A DNA stretch of 49,845 nt from a bacterium (lineage in GTDB: Bacteria > Patescibacteriota > Minisyncoccia > Moranbacterales > UBA2206): the NCBI GenBank assembly GCA_021777675.1, contig JAJYDG010000003.1:1-49845 (forward strand), given 5' to 3'. The notes beneath the pieces were generated by a model. That model did no database searches and had not been told where the DNA came from. It was given only the letters and a program-made list of their open reading frames with translations. The translations under genes were made by a program, and so were the position numbers. Below are positions 1-7,319 of the stretch, piece by piece. Position 1 is the first letter of the stretch, and each line of letters opens with the position of its first letter.

Positions 1-10
1 AGTAAGTGAT

Positions 11-337
11 ATGGAGTTTGTTGATTATGTTGTAAAACAAATCGTAAATCATCCTGATGATGTAAAGGTTGATAGAAAGATTGATGAGATGGGCGTGCTT
101 ATTACATTAGATGTTAATCCTGAAGATATGGGGATGATCATCGGTCGTGAAGGTGCGACAGCGAAAGCTCTTCGTACATTGCTTCGTGTGATCGGCGCAA
201 GAAATAATGCCAGAGTTAATCTTAAAATTAACGAACCGGAAGGATCAGAGCGAAAACCGAGAGAAGATCGCGAACCAAGAGAGCGCAAAGAGGAAGTGCG
301 TAAAAGCATTGACGATGTCGTTGGAGATATCATTTAA
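11..337 (+). CDS. khpA: KhpA-type KH-domain RNA-binding protein
   Basis: This 108-residue protein is a single small KH domain followed by a highly charged tail. The KH signature is visible as IIGREGATAKALRTLL (about residues 43-58), containing the GxxG loop that contacts RNA. The N-terminus (MEFVDYVVKQIVNHPDDV) matches the usual start of KhpA/YlqC proteins, which supports the ATG at 11 although the frame stays open to the window edge. Family members bind RNA, usually as a KhpA-KhpB pair, and are often encoded right after rpsP; the upstream gene lies outside the window. The Arg/Glu/Lys-rich C-terminal 30 residues are an extension beyond the minimal KH fold, probably disordered. A terminator follows closely, so this is the last gene of its operon. 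Confidence 0.9.
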   Translation: MEFVDYVVKQIVNHPDDVKVDRKIDEMGVLITLDVNPEDMGMIIGREGATAKALRTLLRVIGARNNARVNLKINEPEGSERKPREDREPRERKEEVRKSIDDVVGDII

Positions 338-370
338 TGCAATCTCTTTAATAAAATTGAAGAAAAGAAA

Positions 371-396
371 AGGCTGGCGCGAGTCAGCCTTTTTTT
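371..396 (+). terminator. Intrinsic terminator after khpA
   Basis: The stem AGGCTG/CAGCCT encloses a loop of 8 bases and is followed directly by a run of seven T. This is a textbook Rho-independent terminator, 33 bases after the khpA stop codon. Confidence 0.85.
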
Positions 397-459
397 AAAT
401 TTTGCTAAAAATAAAAATGTGGCGTAAAATTAGGATGAGTTTTTTCATCTAGTAATGCA

Positions 460-1122
460 ATGAAAATCAAAGATCTTCCCAAGGTCGACAGGCCAAGGGA
501 AAAATTGGAAAAATACGGTCCGGATAAATTATCTAACGCGGAGCTTTTGGCGGTGATTTTGGGAAAAGGAATGAAGGGGTTGAATGTGCTTGAATTGTCT
601 CATAAAATTTTTAGAAAATTTTCTGGCACCAGTTTAGCCGATGCCAATAGCAAGGAACTGAAAAATTTTTTGGGATTGGGAGGTGCAAAATCTTGCGCAA
701 TTGTAGCTTGCTTTGAGCTTTCACGAAGATTGTTGAAGGATAAAAAAGCGGAATTGATTCTTTCTCCAAAAGATGTTTGGGAAAATTTAATAGATATTCG
801 CAATAGCAAAAAAGAACATTTTATCGTTTTTTATTTGGATTCAAGAAATCAAAAAATTCAACGCGAAGTCATTTCTGTCGGGACATTAAATGCTAGTCTG
901 ATTCATCCGCGAGAGGTATTTGAGCCGGCGATTTGTCACAGCGCCGCTCAAATTTTAATTTCGCATAATCATCCATCTGGAGATGTCAGGCCGTCGGATG
1001 ATGATATTTCTGTTACCAAAAGATTGATAAACGCGGGAAAAATTTTAGGAATTGAAGTCATTGATCATGTAGTAGTTTCTCAATGTGCTTATTTAAGCCT
1101 CAAATGCGAGAACTTGCTTTAA
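460..1122 (+). CDS. radC: RadC/MPN(JAMM)-domain protein
   Basis: The 220-residue length is normal for RadC. The N-terminal part (about 15-95) holds the helix-hairpin-helix-like UPF0758 domain, including LSNAELLAVILGKG and a glycine-rich FLGLGGAKSCAIVA. The C-terminal half is the JAB/MPN metallo-domain. Its zinc-binding motif H-x-H-x7-S-x2-D is intact as H169, H171, S179 and D182 within HNHPSGDVRPSDDD. RadC was named for DNA repair, but its biochemical role is unsettled; the JAMM motif suggests a metal-dependent hydrolase or peptidase. The gene stands alone between the khpA terminator and the promoter palindrome at 1125. RadC genes often sit in or next to mobile and defence islands, which fits its position here. 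Confidence 0.93.
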   Translation: MKIKDLPKVDRPREKLEKYGPDKLSNAELLAVILGKGMKGLNVLELSHKIFRKFSGTSLADANSKELKNFLGLGGAKSCAIVACFELSRRLLKDKKAELILSPKDVWENLIDIRNSKKEHFIVFYLDSRNQKIQREVISVGTLNASLIHPREVFEPAICHSAAQILISHNHPSGDVRPSDDDISVTKRLINAGKILGIEVIDHVVVSQCAYLSLKCENLL

Positions 1123-1150
1123 TATATATGTACGCTATAATGTACATATA
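1114..1150 (+). promoter_or_regulatory. Promoter with perfect palindromic operator upstream of the antitoxin-fusion gene
   Basis: A perfect 9-bp inverted repeat, TATATGTAC (1125-1133) and GTACATATA (1142-1150), encloses GCTATAAT. The spacer therefore contains a consensus -10 box, TATAAT, at 1136-1141. A weak -35 (TTGCTT, 1114-1119) lies 16 bases upstream. A repressor bound to the palindrome would cover the -10. The next gene begins 17 bases downstream and encodes a Phd/YefM-like domain, a family known to autorepress through short palindromes, so autoregulation is the likely reading (inference). Confidence 0.75.
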
Positions 1151-1167
1151 ATTTTGAATACAAAAAA

Positions 1168-1902
1168 ATGAATACAAAAAATATTTTGTCCATTACCGAG
1201 GCGAGAAAAAAAATTTTTACTATTGTCGATTCTGTGCAAATTGCTAATGCTTCCTGCACATTGACCGAAAGAGGTGAATCAAAAGCGATTGTGCTTTCAA
1301 TGAAAAGCTATGAAGCTTTAACTAAAAAACAAAATTCGGCATTTATTCTTTCCGACGGAGACAAAAATAAATATGCTTGGCGAAATGAAAATCAAATTTT
1401 TTCTAAAAATTTAATTATTCGCGATGAATCGCGCGTAGTTTATCTTTCTGAAAATGATCAAAATAAAAAATATGCTGAAGAAAATTTAATTAAAGCGCAG
1501 TTATATGTTCAATTGATTGAAAAATATAATTATCCCTTGCCACTGGTGGAGTTTGGCCGGTATGTTAAGGTTGGACCAAAGAAAAGCAAGCATTATATTG
1601 AAGCTGATATTATAATCAATGATGAAAACGGTAATGTCGAAATGATTTTCGAAACCAGTCCGTTTTGCGATTATGAAGAAAACATGGATCGAATTGTGGC
1701 TGATCTTTTTTCCTTGGCTGATTCTGTCAGCTGGGTGAAGAAAACGAAATATTTGGTGTATTATTCTCGTTTGGCTAAAAACGGAATAGTTCAAGAAAAA
1801 ATTTTAATCGTTGATTGCTCTAAATTTAATACTTTTTCCGCTTGGAAAAAATCCGGTCGACCGGGAGAGAAAAAAATTCCGCAATTTGAAATAAAAAAAT
1901 AA
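1168..1902 (+). CDS. Phd/YefM-like antitoxin domain fused to a degenerate HsdR-N-like nuclease domain
   Basis: The 244-residue protein has two parts. Residues about 6-55 (LSITEARKKIFTIVDSV ... TERGESKAIVLSMKSYEAL) follow the Phd/YefM pattern: a DNA-binding N-terminus that also neutralises a toxin. Residues about 100-230 resemble the N-terminal domain of type I restriction R subunits (HSDR_N-like): the KVGPKKSKHYIEADIII strand, then MIFETSPF, and near the end an FNTFSAWKKSGRPG stretch typical of that family. In a live PD-(D/E)xK site the second strand reads E-x-K. Here D147 and E162 are present but position 164 is Ser, so cleavage activity is doubtful. The gene lies 70 bases upstream of hsdM, behind an operator-like palindrome. 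It could be a transcription regulator of the restriction locus, or an antitoxin with an inactive nuclease partner. The domain calls are by eye; the function is inferred. Confidence 0.7.
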   Translation: MNTKNILSITEARKKIFTIVDSVQIANASCTLTERGESKAIVLSMKSYEALTKKQNSAFILSDGDKNKYAWRNENQIFSKNLIIRDESRVVYLSENDQNKKYAEENLIKAQLYVQLIEKYNYPLPLVEFGRYVKVGPKKSKHYIEADIIINDENGNVEMIFETSPFCDYEENMDRIVADLFSLADSVSWVKKTKYLVYYSRLAKNGIVQEKILIVDCSKFNTFSAWKKSGRPGEKKIPQFEIKK

Positions 1903-1972
1903 TTCTTGCAGTTTACTAAAGCGATGATTTGTTGTAAGCTTAGGATAAATTCAAGAAATTTTTTGAAAGCTT

Positions 1973-3547
1973 ATGGCAAATAAAGATATAGATCTAAATA
2001 TGACCAAAGAGCAAGAGCGATCAGAACTTCATCGTGCTATTTGGCAGATTGCCAATGATCTCAGGGGAAGCGTTGACGGTTGGGATTTCAAACAATATGT
2101 CCTTGGAATTTTGTTCTATCGTTTCATTAGTGAAAATCTCACAAGACATCTTAATGATGAAAAAAATGAAGGAACCGATTTTGATTACGCCAAATTAGAT
2201 GATAAAACTGCAGAGTTTGGCAGGAAAGAAACTATCATTGAAAAAGGTTTTTATATCCTGCCAAGTGAACTTTTTGGAAATGTTCGAAAAAATGCTCGCA
2301 ATGATGAAAATCTCAACGAAACGCTTTCTAGGATTTTTGACAATATTGAAAATTCCGCCAAGGGATTTGAAAGCGAAGATGATTTGAAAGGATTGTTCGA
2401 TGACTTGGATGTGAATTCCAATAAGCTCGGCCCAACTGTTGAAAAAAGAAATCAAAGAATCGCAAAGCTCCTTGAAGCGATTGGCGATCTTCGCTTGGGC
2501 GAGTATGCCGACAATACGATTGATGCCTTTGGTGATGCGTATGAATATTTAATGGCGATGTATGCTTCAAATGCCGGAAAATCCGGAGGAGAGTTCTACA
2601 CCCCTCAGGAGGTGAGCGAGCTTTTGGCGGAAATTACTACTGTGGGAAAAAAAGAAGTAAATAAAGTATATGATCCTTGTTGCGGTTCCGGTTCGCTTCT
2701 TTTGAAATTTGCTAAAGTGTTGGGCAAGGAAAATGTTAGACAAGGGTTTTATGGTCAGGAAATAAATCTAACTACCTACAATCTTTGTCGCATCAACATG
2801 TTTTTGCATGATATCAACTACAATCATTTTGATGTAGCGCACGGTGACACACTCACCGATCCAAAACATTGGGACGACGAACCTTTTGATGCCATTGTTT
2901 CCAATCCGCCGTATTCAATTAAATGGGAAGGGGATGCCAATCCGCTCATCATCAATGATCCTCGATTTTCTCCGGCAGGAGTTTTGGCGCCCAAAAGCAA
3001 AGCGGATTTGGCATTCACCATGCACATGCTCTCGTGGCTTTCCACCAGCGGAACAGCGGCGATTGTTGAATTTCCGGGAGTACTCTATCGCGGTGGAGCG
3101 GAACAGAAAATTAGAAAATATTTGATTGATAATAATTATCTGGATGCGGTGATTCAACTCCCGCCGGATCTTTTTTTTGGCACGACAATTGCCACTTGCG
3201 TGGTTGTTTTGAAAAAAAGCAAAAAAGAAAACAAAACTTTGTTCATTGACGCATCGAAAGAATTTGTGCGGGGCGGGAACAAAAACAAATTAAGCGAAGA
3301 AAATCGCAAAAAGATTCTGGATGCGTTCATTGCGCGAAAAGACGCGGAGTATTTTGCCAAACTGGTGGATAATAATACGATTGCTGAGAATGATTATAAC
3401 ATTGCGGTGTCTAGTTATGTGGTGGCGGAAGACACTCGGGAAGTGGTTGATATAAAAGAATTAAATAAAGAAATTGAGAGGATTGTGGCAAGGCAGAGTG
3501 AATTGAGGGTGGCGATTGATGAGATTGTAGCGGATATCGAGAGATAA
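1973..3547 (+). CDS. hsdM: Type I restriction-modification methyltransferase subunit M
   Basis: At 524 residues this is a normal-length HsdM, an N6-adenine DNA methyltransferase that pairs with HsdS. The N-terminal helical domain (about 10-170) starts with WQIANDLRGSVDGWDFKQYV, typical of the family. GGEFYTPQEVSELLAE (206-220) precedes the SAM-binding motif I, DPCCGSGSLL (234-243), and the catalytic motif IV, NPPY, is at 311-314. No key residue is missing. The second half of motif I reads CCGSGS rather than the commoner ACGSGG, within family variation. The gene is the first of an in-line locus that continues to hsdR at 10364, interrupted by two accessory genes. No clear promoter is seen in the 70 bases before it, so it may be read from the palindromic promoter at 1114-1150. 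Confidence 0.96.
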   Translation: MANKDIDLNMTKEQERSELHRAIWQIANDLRGSVDGWDFKQYVLGILFYRFISENLTRHLNDEKNEGTDFDYAKLDDKTAEFGRKETIIEKGFYILPSELFGNVRKNARNDENLNETLSRIFDNIENSAKGFESEDDLKGLFDDLDVNSNKLGPTVEKRNQRIAKLLEAIGDLRLGEYADNTIDAFGDAYEYLMAMYASNAGKSGGEFYTPQEVSELLAEITTVGKKEVNKVYDPCCGSGSLLLKFAKVLGKENVRQGFYGQEINLTTYNLCRINMFLHDINYNHFDVAHGDTLTDPKHWDDEPFDAIVSNPPYSIKWEGDANPLIINDPRFSPAGVLAPKSKADLAFTMHMLSWLSTSGTAAIVEFPGVLYRGGAEQKIRKYLIDNNYLDAVIQLPPDLFFGTTIATCVVVLKKSKKENKTLFIDASKEFVRGGNKNKLSEENRKKILDAFIARKDAEYFAKLVDNNTIAENDYNIAVSSYVVAEDTREVVDIKELNKEIERIVARQSELRVAIDEIVADIER

Positions 3548-3574
3548 TTATAAAATTTAACAAAAAGAACCAAT

Positions 3575-5041
3575 ATGAACAATGAGGAGCTTGTTAAAAT
3601 GTTTTTGGATACTCAGGAATGGCAGACTTTTGAGTGCAAAAGAGCGGCAATTAAGCCTTCCGATTTGCTTGAAACAGTTGTTGCTTTCGCAAATGCAGAC
3701 GGAGGCCTTATTGTTATTGGAATTGAAGATCCCAAAAAAGCCAATGGTGTGAAACGATTGCTTGGAATAAGTGAAAATTTGGATAATTGTTCAGATTTTT
3801 TAAAATTGCTCGAAAAAGAAATTGAACCACCATTGTTATTATGGAGAAAGTTTGAAATCAAAATTATAAATGTTGATGGAAAAGATGATAAGCTGCTTGT
3901 TTTAAATATTGAAAAAAGTAATGATGTTCATTCATTGAAGAAGGGTGATACTTTTGTAAGAAAAGGAAGTCAAAATGTTAAAATTGGTTCTACAGAAATA
4001 ATGCGTCTTAAATATGAAAAAGGTGCAATTAAATTCGAAAATGAGAGGTCTGGAATATTTCTATTGGATGATTTGGATCATGTTCTGCTTTCTCAATATA
4101 AAAAAGACACATCAAGCACTGGTGTGGATGATTGGCAATTCCTCAAAGACAATGGACTAGCATTTAATGATGGTGGAAAGTTTGAATTAACAAAGGCGGG
4201 CGTTTTGCTATTTGGGAAAAATCCATCAGTTTCCCTAAAGAGTAAATGTGGTGTGAAAATTTCTCATTATTATGGAACCAAGCCCACATATTCAGGGGAG
4301 CCAAATTTTGTCTCAAGACCTTTTACAGTGGAGGGGTCATTAATAAAGCAAATTGAAAAAACATTGGAGTATTTTGATACGATTGTTAAAAATTCCCCGC
4401 CTAAATTGGCTGGCGCCTCATTTGCACCTACATTTTTGATTCCCGCTTGGGCTTTTCAGGAGGCCATTACAAATGCCATCATTCATCGTAACTATTTTGT
4501 GCAGGATGATATCCATGTGCGCTTCTTTGATGATCGTGTAGAAATAGAAAGCCCTGGAACATATCCTGGACACATTACGGTTGATAACATAAGAAGTGAA
4601 AGATTTTCACGCAATCCGTTGATATTGAGAACATTGAATCGTTTTCAATCTGCGCCGAATCTTGATATTGGTGAAGGAGTTGATCGAATGTTCATGGTTA
4701 TGAGAAAACAAAACCTATATGAACCGCTATTTTTTCCTCCAAAAATTAGACCGAATTCAGTTTTGCTATTGTTGTTAAATATGCAAAGAATCGAATATTG
4801 GGATACAGTCAGTAATTATTTGAATGAAAACTACCGAATTACTAATTCTAAGGCTCGTGAGATTACGGGGTTAAGTGATGTATTGAAGATGTCCAGGTTT
4901 TTAAAGTCATGGGTTGAAAAGGGCTTATTGGAAAAAATTGGCTCTGGAAAAAAGGACAGTTTTTATATGAAGCCTGGTCAAGATGTTCCGAGAAATTTAT
5001 TTTCAAGCGGGGATGAAAATAAAACAGAAATATGCAAATAA
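3575..5041 (+). CDS. AlbA_2 (Schlafen-type) / HATPase_c_4 ATP-binding protein inside the type I RM locus
   Basis: This 488-residue protein begins with an AlbA_2/Schlafen-type domain: TFECKRAAIKPSDLLETVVA, then FANADGGLIVIGIEDP (about 18-55). The middle part contains a GHKL-like ATPase region with EAITNAIIHRNYF (about 295-308, the Asn/His box), FFDDRVEIESPG (about 320) and GEGVDRM (about 366). A winged-helix-like C-terminus (TNSKAREITGLSDVLKMSRFLKSWVEKGLL) probably binds DNA. Proteins of this layout are usually annotated as putative transcriptional regulators or RecG-like divergent AAA proteins, and they recur inside type I restriction loci. The gene lies 27 bases after hsdM and 90 bases before hsdS. 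Its biochemical role is unknown; regulation of, or partnership with, the restriction system is inference. Confidence 0.85.
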   Translation: MNNEELVKMFLDTQEWQTFECKRAAIKPSDLLETVVAFANADGGLIVIGIEDPKKANGVKRLLGISENLDNCSDFLKLLEKEIEPPLLLWRKFEIKIINVDGKDDKLLVLNIEKSNDVHSLKKGDTFVRKGSQNVKIGSTEIMRLKYEKGAIKFENERSGIFLLDDLDHVLLSQYKKDTSSTGVDDWQFLKDNGLAFNDGGKFELTKAGVLLFGKNPSVSLKSKCGVKISHYYGTKPTYSGEPNFVSRPFTVEGSLIKQIEKTLEYFDTIVKNSPPKLAGASFAPTFLIPAWAFQEAITNAIIHRNYFVQDDIHVRFFDDRVEIESPGTYPGHITVDNIRSERFSRNPLILRTLNRFQSAPNLDIGEGVDRMFMVMRKQNLYEPLFFPPKIRPNSVLLLLLNMQRIEYWDTVSNYLNENYRITNSKAREITGLSDVLKMSRFLKSWVEKGLLEKIGSGKKDSFYMKPGQDVPRNLFSSGDENKTEICK

Positions 5042-5131
5042 TGCCTTGTTTCAGCCATTAATTCATTTTTCTTATTTTCAGAGGTTAAAATAGGCGGCAT
5101 ATCTTTTAAAGAAAAAATGAGGGTAAATAAT

Positions 5132-6298
5132 ATGACCAATCGCCAATCAACAATCGAAAAACTAATTTCAGAACTATGCCCTGATGGCGTAGTATTTAAA
5201 GATTTGGAAAGCTTAGCGAGTATAGAAACCGGAACACAATTAAACAAGACTGAGTTGTCGGAAATTGGAGACTATGCTGTGTTGAATGGCGGAATAAATC
5301 CTTCTGGTTATTATCATGAGTATAACACTATCGAAAATACGATTGCTATTAGCCAAGGTGGAGCATCTGCTGGTTACGTTAATTTTGTCACAACTAAATT
5401 TTGGGCAGGAGCCCATTGTTTTGTTATAAAACCAATAACTGATGAAATAAATAATAGATTTTTATATTTTATCTTAAAAAATGCACAAGAAAAATTACAA
5501 AATGCAAAACTTGGTGCAGGTATCCCAGGATTAAACAAAAAAGAATTGCAAAACTTTAAAATCCCCATCCCACCCCTTGCCATCCAAGAAGAAATTGTCA
5601 AAATTCTTAATAGTTTTACAGAGCTAGAAGCAGAGCTAGAAGCAGAACTGGAAGCAAGGAAGAAACAATACAAATATTATAGGGATGATCTATTGAACAT
5701 AAAAGATGTTGAGTATAAAGCCCTAGGAGAAATTGGGGAATTTATTAGAGGCAATGGCCTGCAGAAAAAAGATTTTACAGAAACTGGAGTTGGTTGTATT
5801 CATTATGGTCAAATTTATACTTACTACGGAACTTTTGCCGATAAAACCAAAACATTTGTTTCAGAAGAACTAGCAAGAAAATTGAAAAAAGCCCAAAAAG
5901 GGGATGTGCTAATTGCTGGCGTAAGTGAAAACATTGAAGATGTTTGCAAACCACTAGGATGGTTAGGAGATGAGATTTGTATTAGCGGCGATATGTTTGC
6001 CTTCCGCCATAATCAAAATACAAAATTTATTACATATCTTTTGCAAACTACAAATTTTCATAAATATAAAGAACGGTATGCGCAAGGAGCTAAGGTAACT
6101 CGTGTTAAAACTAGCAGGATACTAGATTATAAAATTCCAGTCCCACCACTCAAAGAACAAAAAAGAATCGTTTCAATTCTCGATAAATTCGACGCCTTAG
6201 TAAACGACATTTCCATTGGTCTGCCGGCCGAACTCAAAGCTCGAAGATCGCAGTATGAATATTATCGCGGGAAACTTTTAAGTTTCAAAACACTATGA
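5132..6298 (+). CDS. hsdS: Type I restriction-modification specificity subunit S
   Basis: HsdS recognises the bipartite DNA target. The usual two half-repeats are present: a first target-recognition domain (about 10-150) ending in IPIPPLAIQEEIVKILNSF, a central spacer, a second recognition domain (about 190-340) ending in IPVPPLKEQKRIVSILDKF, and a distal helix ending RRSQYEYYRGKLLSF, which mirrors the central RKKQYKYYRDDLL. I chose the ATG at 5132 because GAGGG (5119-5123) lies 8 bases upstream and MTNRQSTIEKLISELCPDG is a typical HsdS start; an in-frame ATG at 5117 would add MRVNN without a ribosome site. The central spacer contains three ELEA units encoded by 12-bp tandem repeats. The stop overlaps the rhuM start as ATGA, so the two genes are translationally coupled. 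Confidence 0.95.
   Translation: MTNRQSTIEKLISELCPDGVVFKDLESLASIETGTQLNKTELSEIGDYAVLNGGINPSGYYHEYNTIENTIAISQGGASAGYVNFVTTKFWAGAHCFVIKPITDEINNRFLYFILKNAQEKLQNAKLGAGIPGLNKKELQNFKIPIPPLAIQEEIVKILNSFTELEAELEAELEARKKQYKYYRDDLLNIKDVEYKALGEIGEFIRGNGLQKKDFTETGVGCIHYGQIYTYYGTFADKTKTFVSEELARKLKKAQKGDVLIAGVSENIEDVCKPLGWLGDEICISGDMFAFRHNQNTKFITYLLQTTNFHKYKERYAQGAKVTRVKTSRILDYKIPVPPLKEQKRIVSILDKFDALVNDISIGLPAELKARRSQYEYYRGKLLSFKTL
5621..5656 (+). repeat. hsdS: Three 12-bp tandem repeats in the hsdS central spacer
   Basis: Two identical units GAGCTAGAAGCA (5621-5632, 5633-5644) and a third with two changes (GAACTGGAAGCA, 5645-5656) encode ELEA three times, at about residues 164-175. The position is the coiled spacer between the two target-recognition domains. 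In the EcoR124 family a comparable 4-residue TAEL repeat varies in number and changes the gap length in the recognised DNA sequence. Confidence 0.9.
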
Positions 6299-7314
6299 AA
6301 AAAGAATTACAAAATCAAATAATTATTTATGAAGGAGATGATGGAGAGTCTCACATAGAAGTTCGATTTGAGGGGGAAACTGTTTGGCTTACGCAGGCGC
6401 AACTTGTAGATTTGTATCAATCAAGCAAGGCCAATATCAGCGAGCATATTAAGAATATCTATTCAGAAAAGGAATTAACTCCAGAGGCAACTGTTCGGAA
6501 ATTCCGAACAGTTCAAAAAGAGGGAAATAGAGAGGTTTCTAGGGACATTGAGCATTATAGTCTTGATATGATTATTTCGCTTGGTTATAGAATTAAATCC
6601 CAGATTGCTACAAAGTTTCGTATTTGGGCGACCGCGCGCCTCAAAGAATATATTATCAAAGGATTTGCAATGGATGACGAAAGACTGAAGGGAACTGGCG
6701 GTGGAAATTATTGGAAGGAATTACTGGAGAGAATCCGAGATATTCGCAGTAGTGAAAAAGTGCTTTATCGACAGGTACTTGATTTGTACGCAACCAGTGT
6801 TGACTATGATCCCAAAAGCAAAGAGTCGATTTTATTTTTTAAAACTGTTCAAAATAAATTACATTATGCCACTAATCAGCAGACTGCGGCTGAATTGATT
6901 TTTTCTCGTGCGGATGCGGAAAAAGAATTTATGGGAATGACGAACTTTTCCGGTAAAATGCCAACCAAAATAGACTCAACTATTGCCAAGAGCTACTTGA
7001 CCAAAGATGAATTGTACCGACTTAATCGCTTGGTATCCGCCTTTTTTGATTTGGCTGAAATTAAAGCGCAAGATGAGCAACCAATGAAGATGAAGGATTG
7101 GGTTGCGGAGCTGGATAAATTTTCGGAAATATACGGAAAAGGTAAATTGCTTAATGCGGGGAATGTGAGTCATGAAAAAGCCATGAAAAAAGTGGAGGAA
7201 GAATATCGCAAATATCAAACAATGACCATGTCTCCGGTAGAAAAGGATTATATGGAATCAATCAAGGCTGTGGAAAAAAAGATTGTTAAGAAAGTTAAGT
7301 TGAATAAGAAATAA
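6295..7314 (+). CDS. rhuM: RhuM-family protein linked to the type I RM locus
   Basis: The 339-residue product matches the RhuM family: an N-terminal region with ETVWLTQAQLVDLYQSSKAN (a helix-turn-helix-like start), then NIYSEKELTPEATVRKFRTV, the signature HYSLDMIISLGYRIKSQIAT (about 88-107) and FRIWATARLKEYIIKGFAMD. RhuM was named as a virulence-region protein in Salmonella, and homologues sit inside type I restriction loci of Campylobacter and many other bacteria; the molecular role is unknown. The C-terminal half (about 140-300) is helical, with a Fic/Doc-like distant look (HYATNQQTAAELIFSRADAE) but no HPFx motif that I can see, so no AMP-transfer activity is claimed. The start overlaps the hsdS stop (ATGA), and hsdR begins 5 bases after its stop. 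A 25-bp perfect palindrome lies within the gene at 6489-6513. Confidence 0.87.
   Translation: MKKELQNQIIIYEGDDGESHIEVRFEGETVWLTQAQLVDLYQSSKANISEHIKNIYSEKELTPEATVRKFRTVQKEGNREVSRDIEHYSLDMIISLGYRIKSQIATKFRIWATARLKEYIIKGFAMDDERLKGTGGGNYWKELLERIRDIRSSEKVLYRQVLDLYATSVDYDPKSKESILFFKTVQNKLHYATNQQTAAELIFSRADAEKEFMGMTNFSGKMPTKIDSTIAKSYLTKDELYRLNRLVSAFFDLAEIKAQDEQPMKMKDWVAELDKFSEIYGKGKLLNAGNVSHEKAMKKVEEEYRKYQTMTMSPVEKDYMESIKAVEKKIVKKVKLNKK
6489..6513. repeat. Perfect 25-bp palindrome inside rhuM
   Basis: The arms AACTGTTCGGAA and TTCCGAACAGTT pair over 12 bp around a single central A. It lies wholly in coding sequence (TVRKFRTVQ), where no terminator or gene end is expected. It could be a protein-binding site or an mRNA hairpin, or a chance result of the repeated TVRKF/RTV codons. 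Confidence 0.8.
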
Positions 7315-7319
7315 AAAAT

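Noticed and set aside
5621..5656. CRISPR-like or mobile repeat
   Set aside because: The units are contiguous, 12 bases and in frame within hsdS; there are no spacers.
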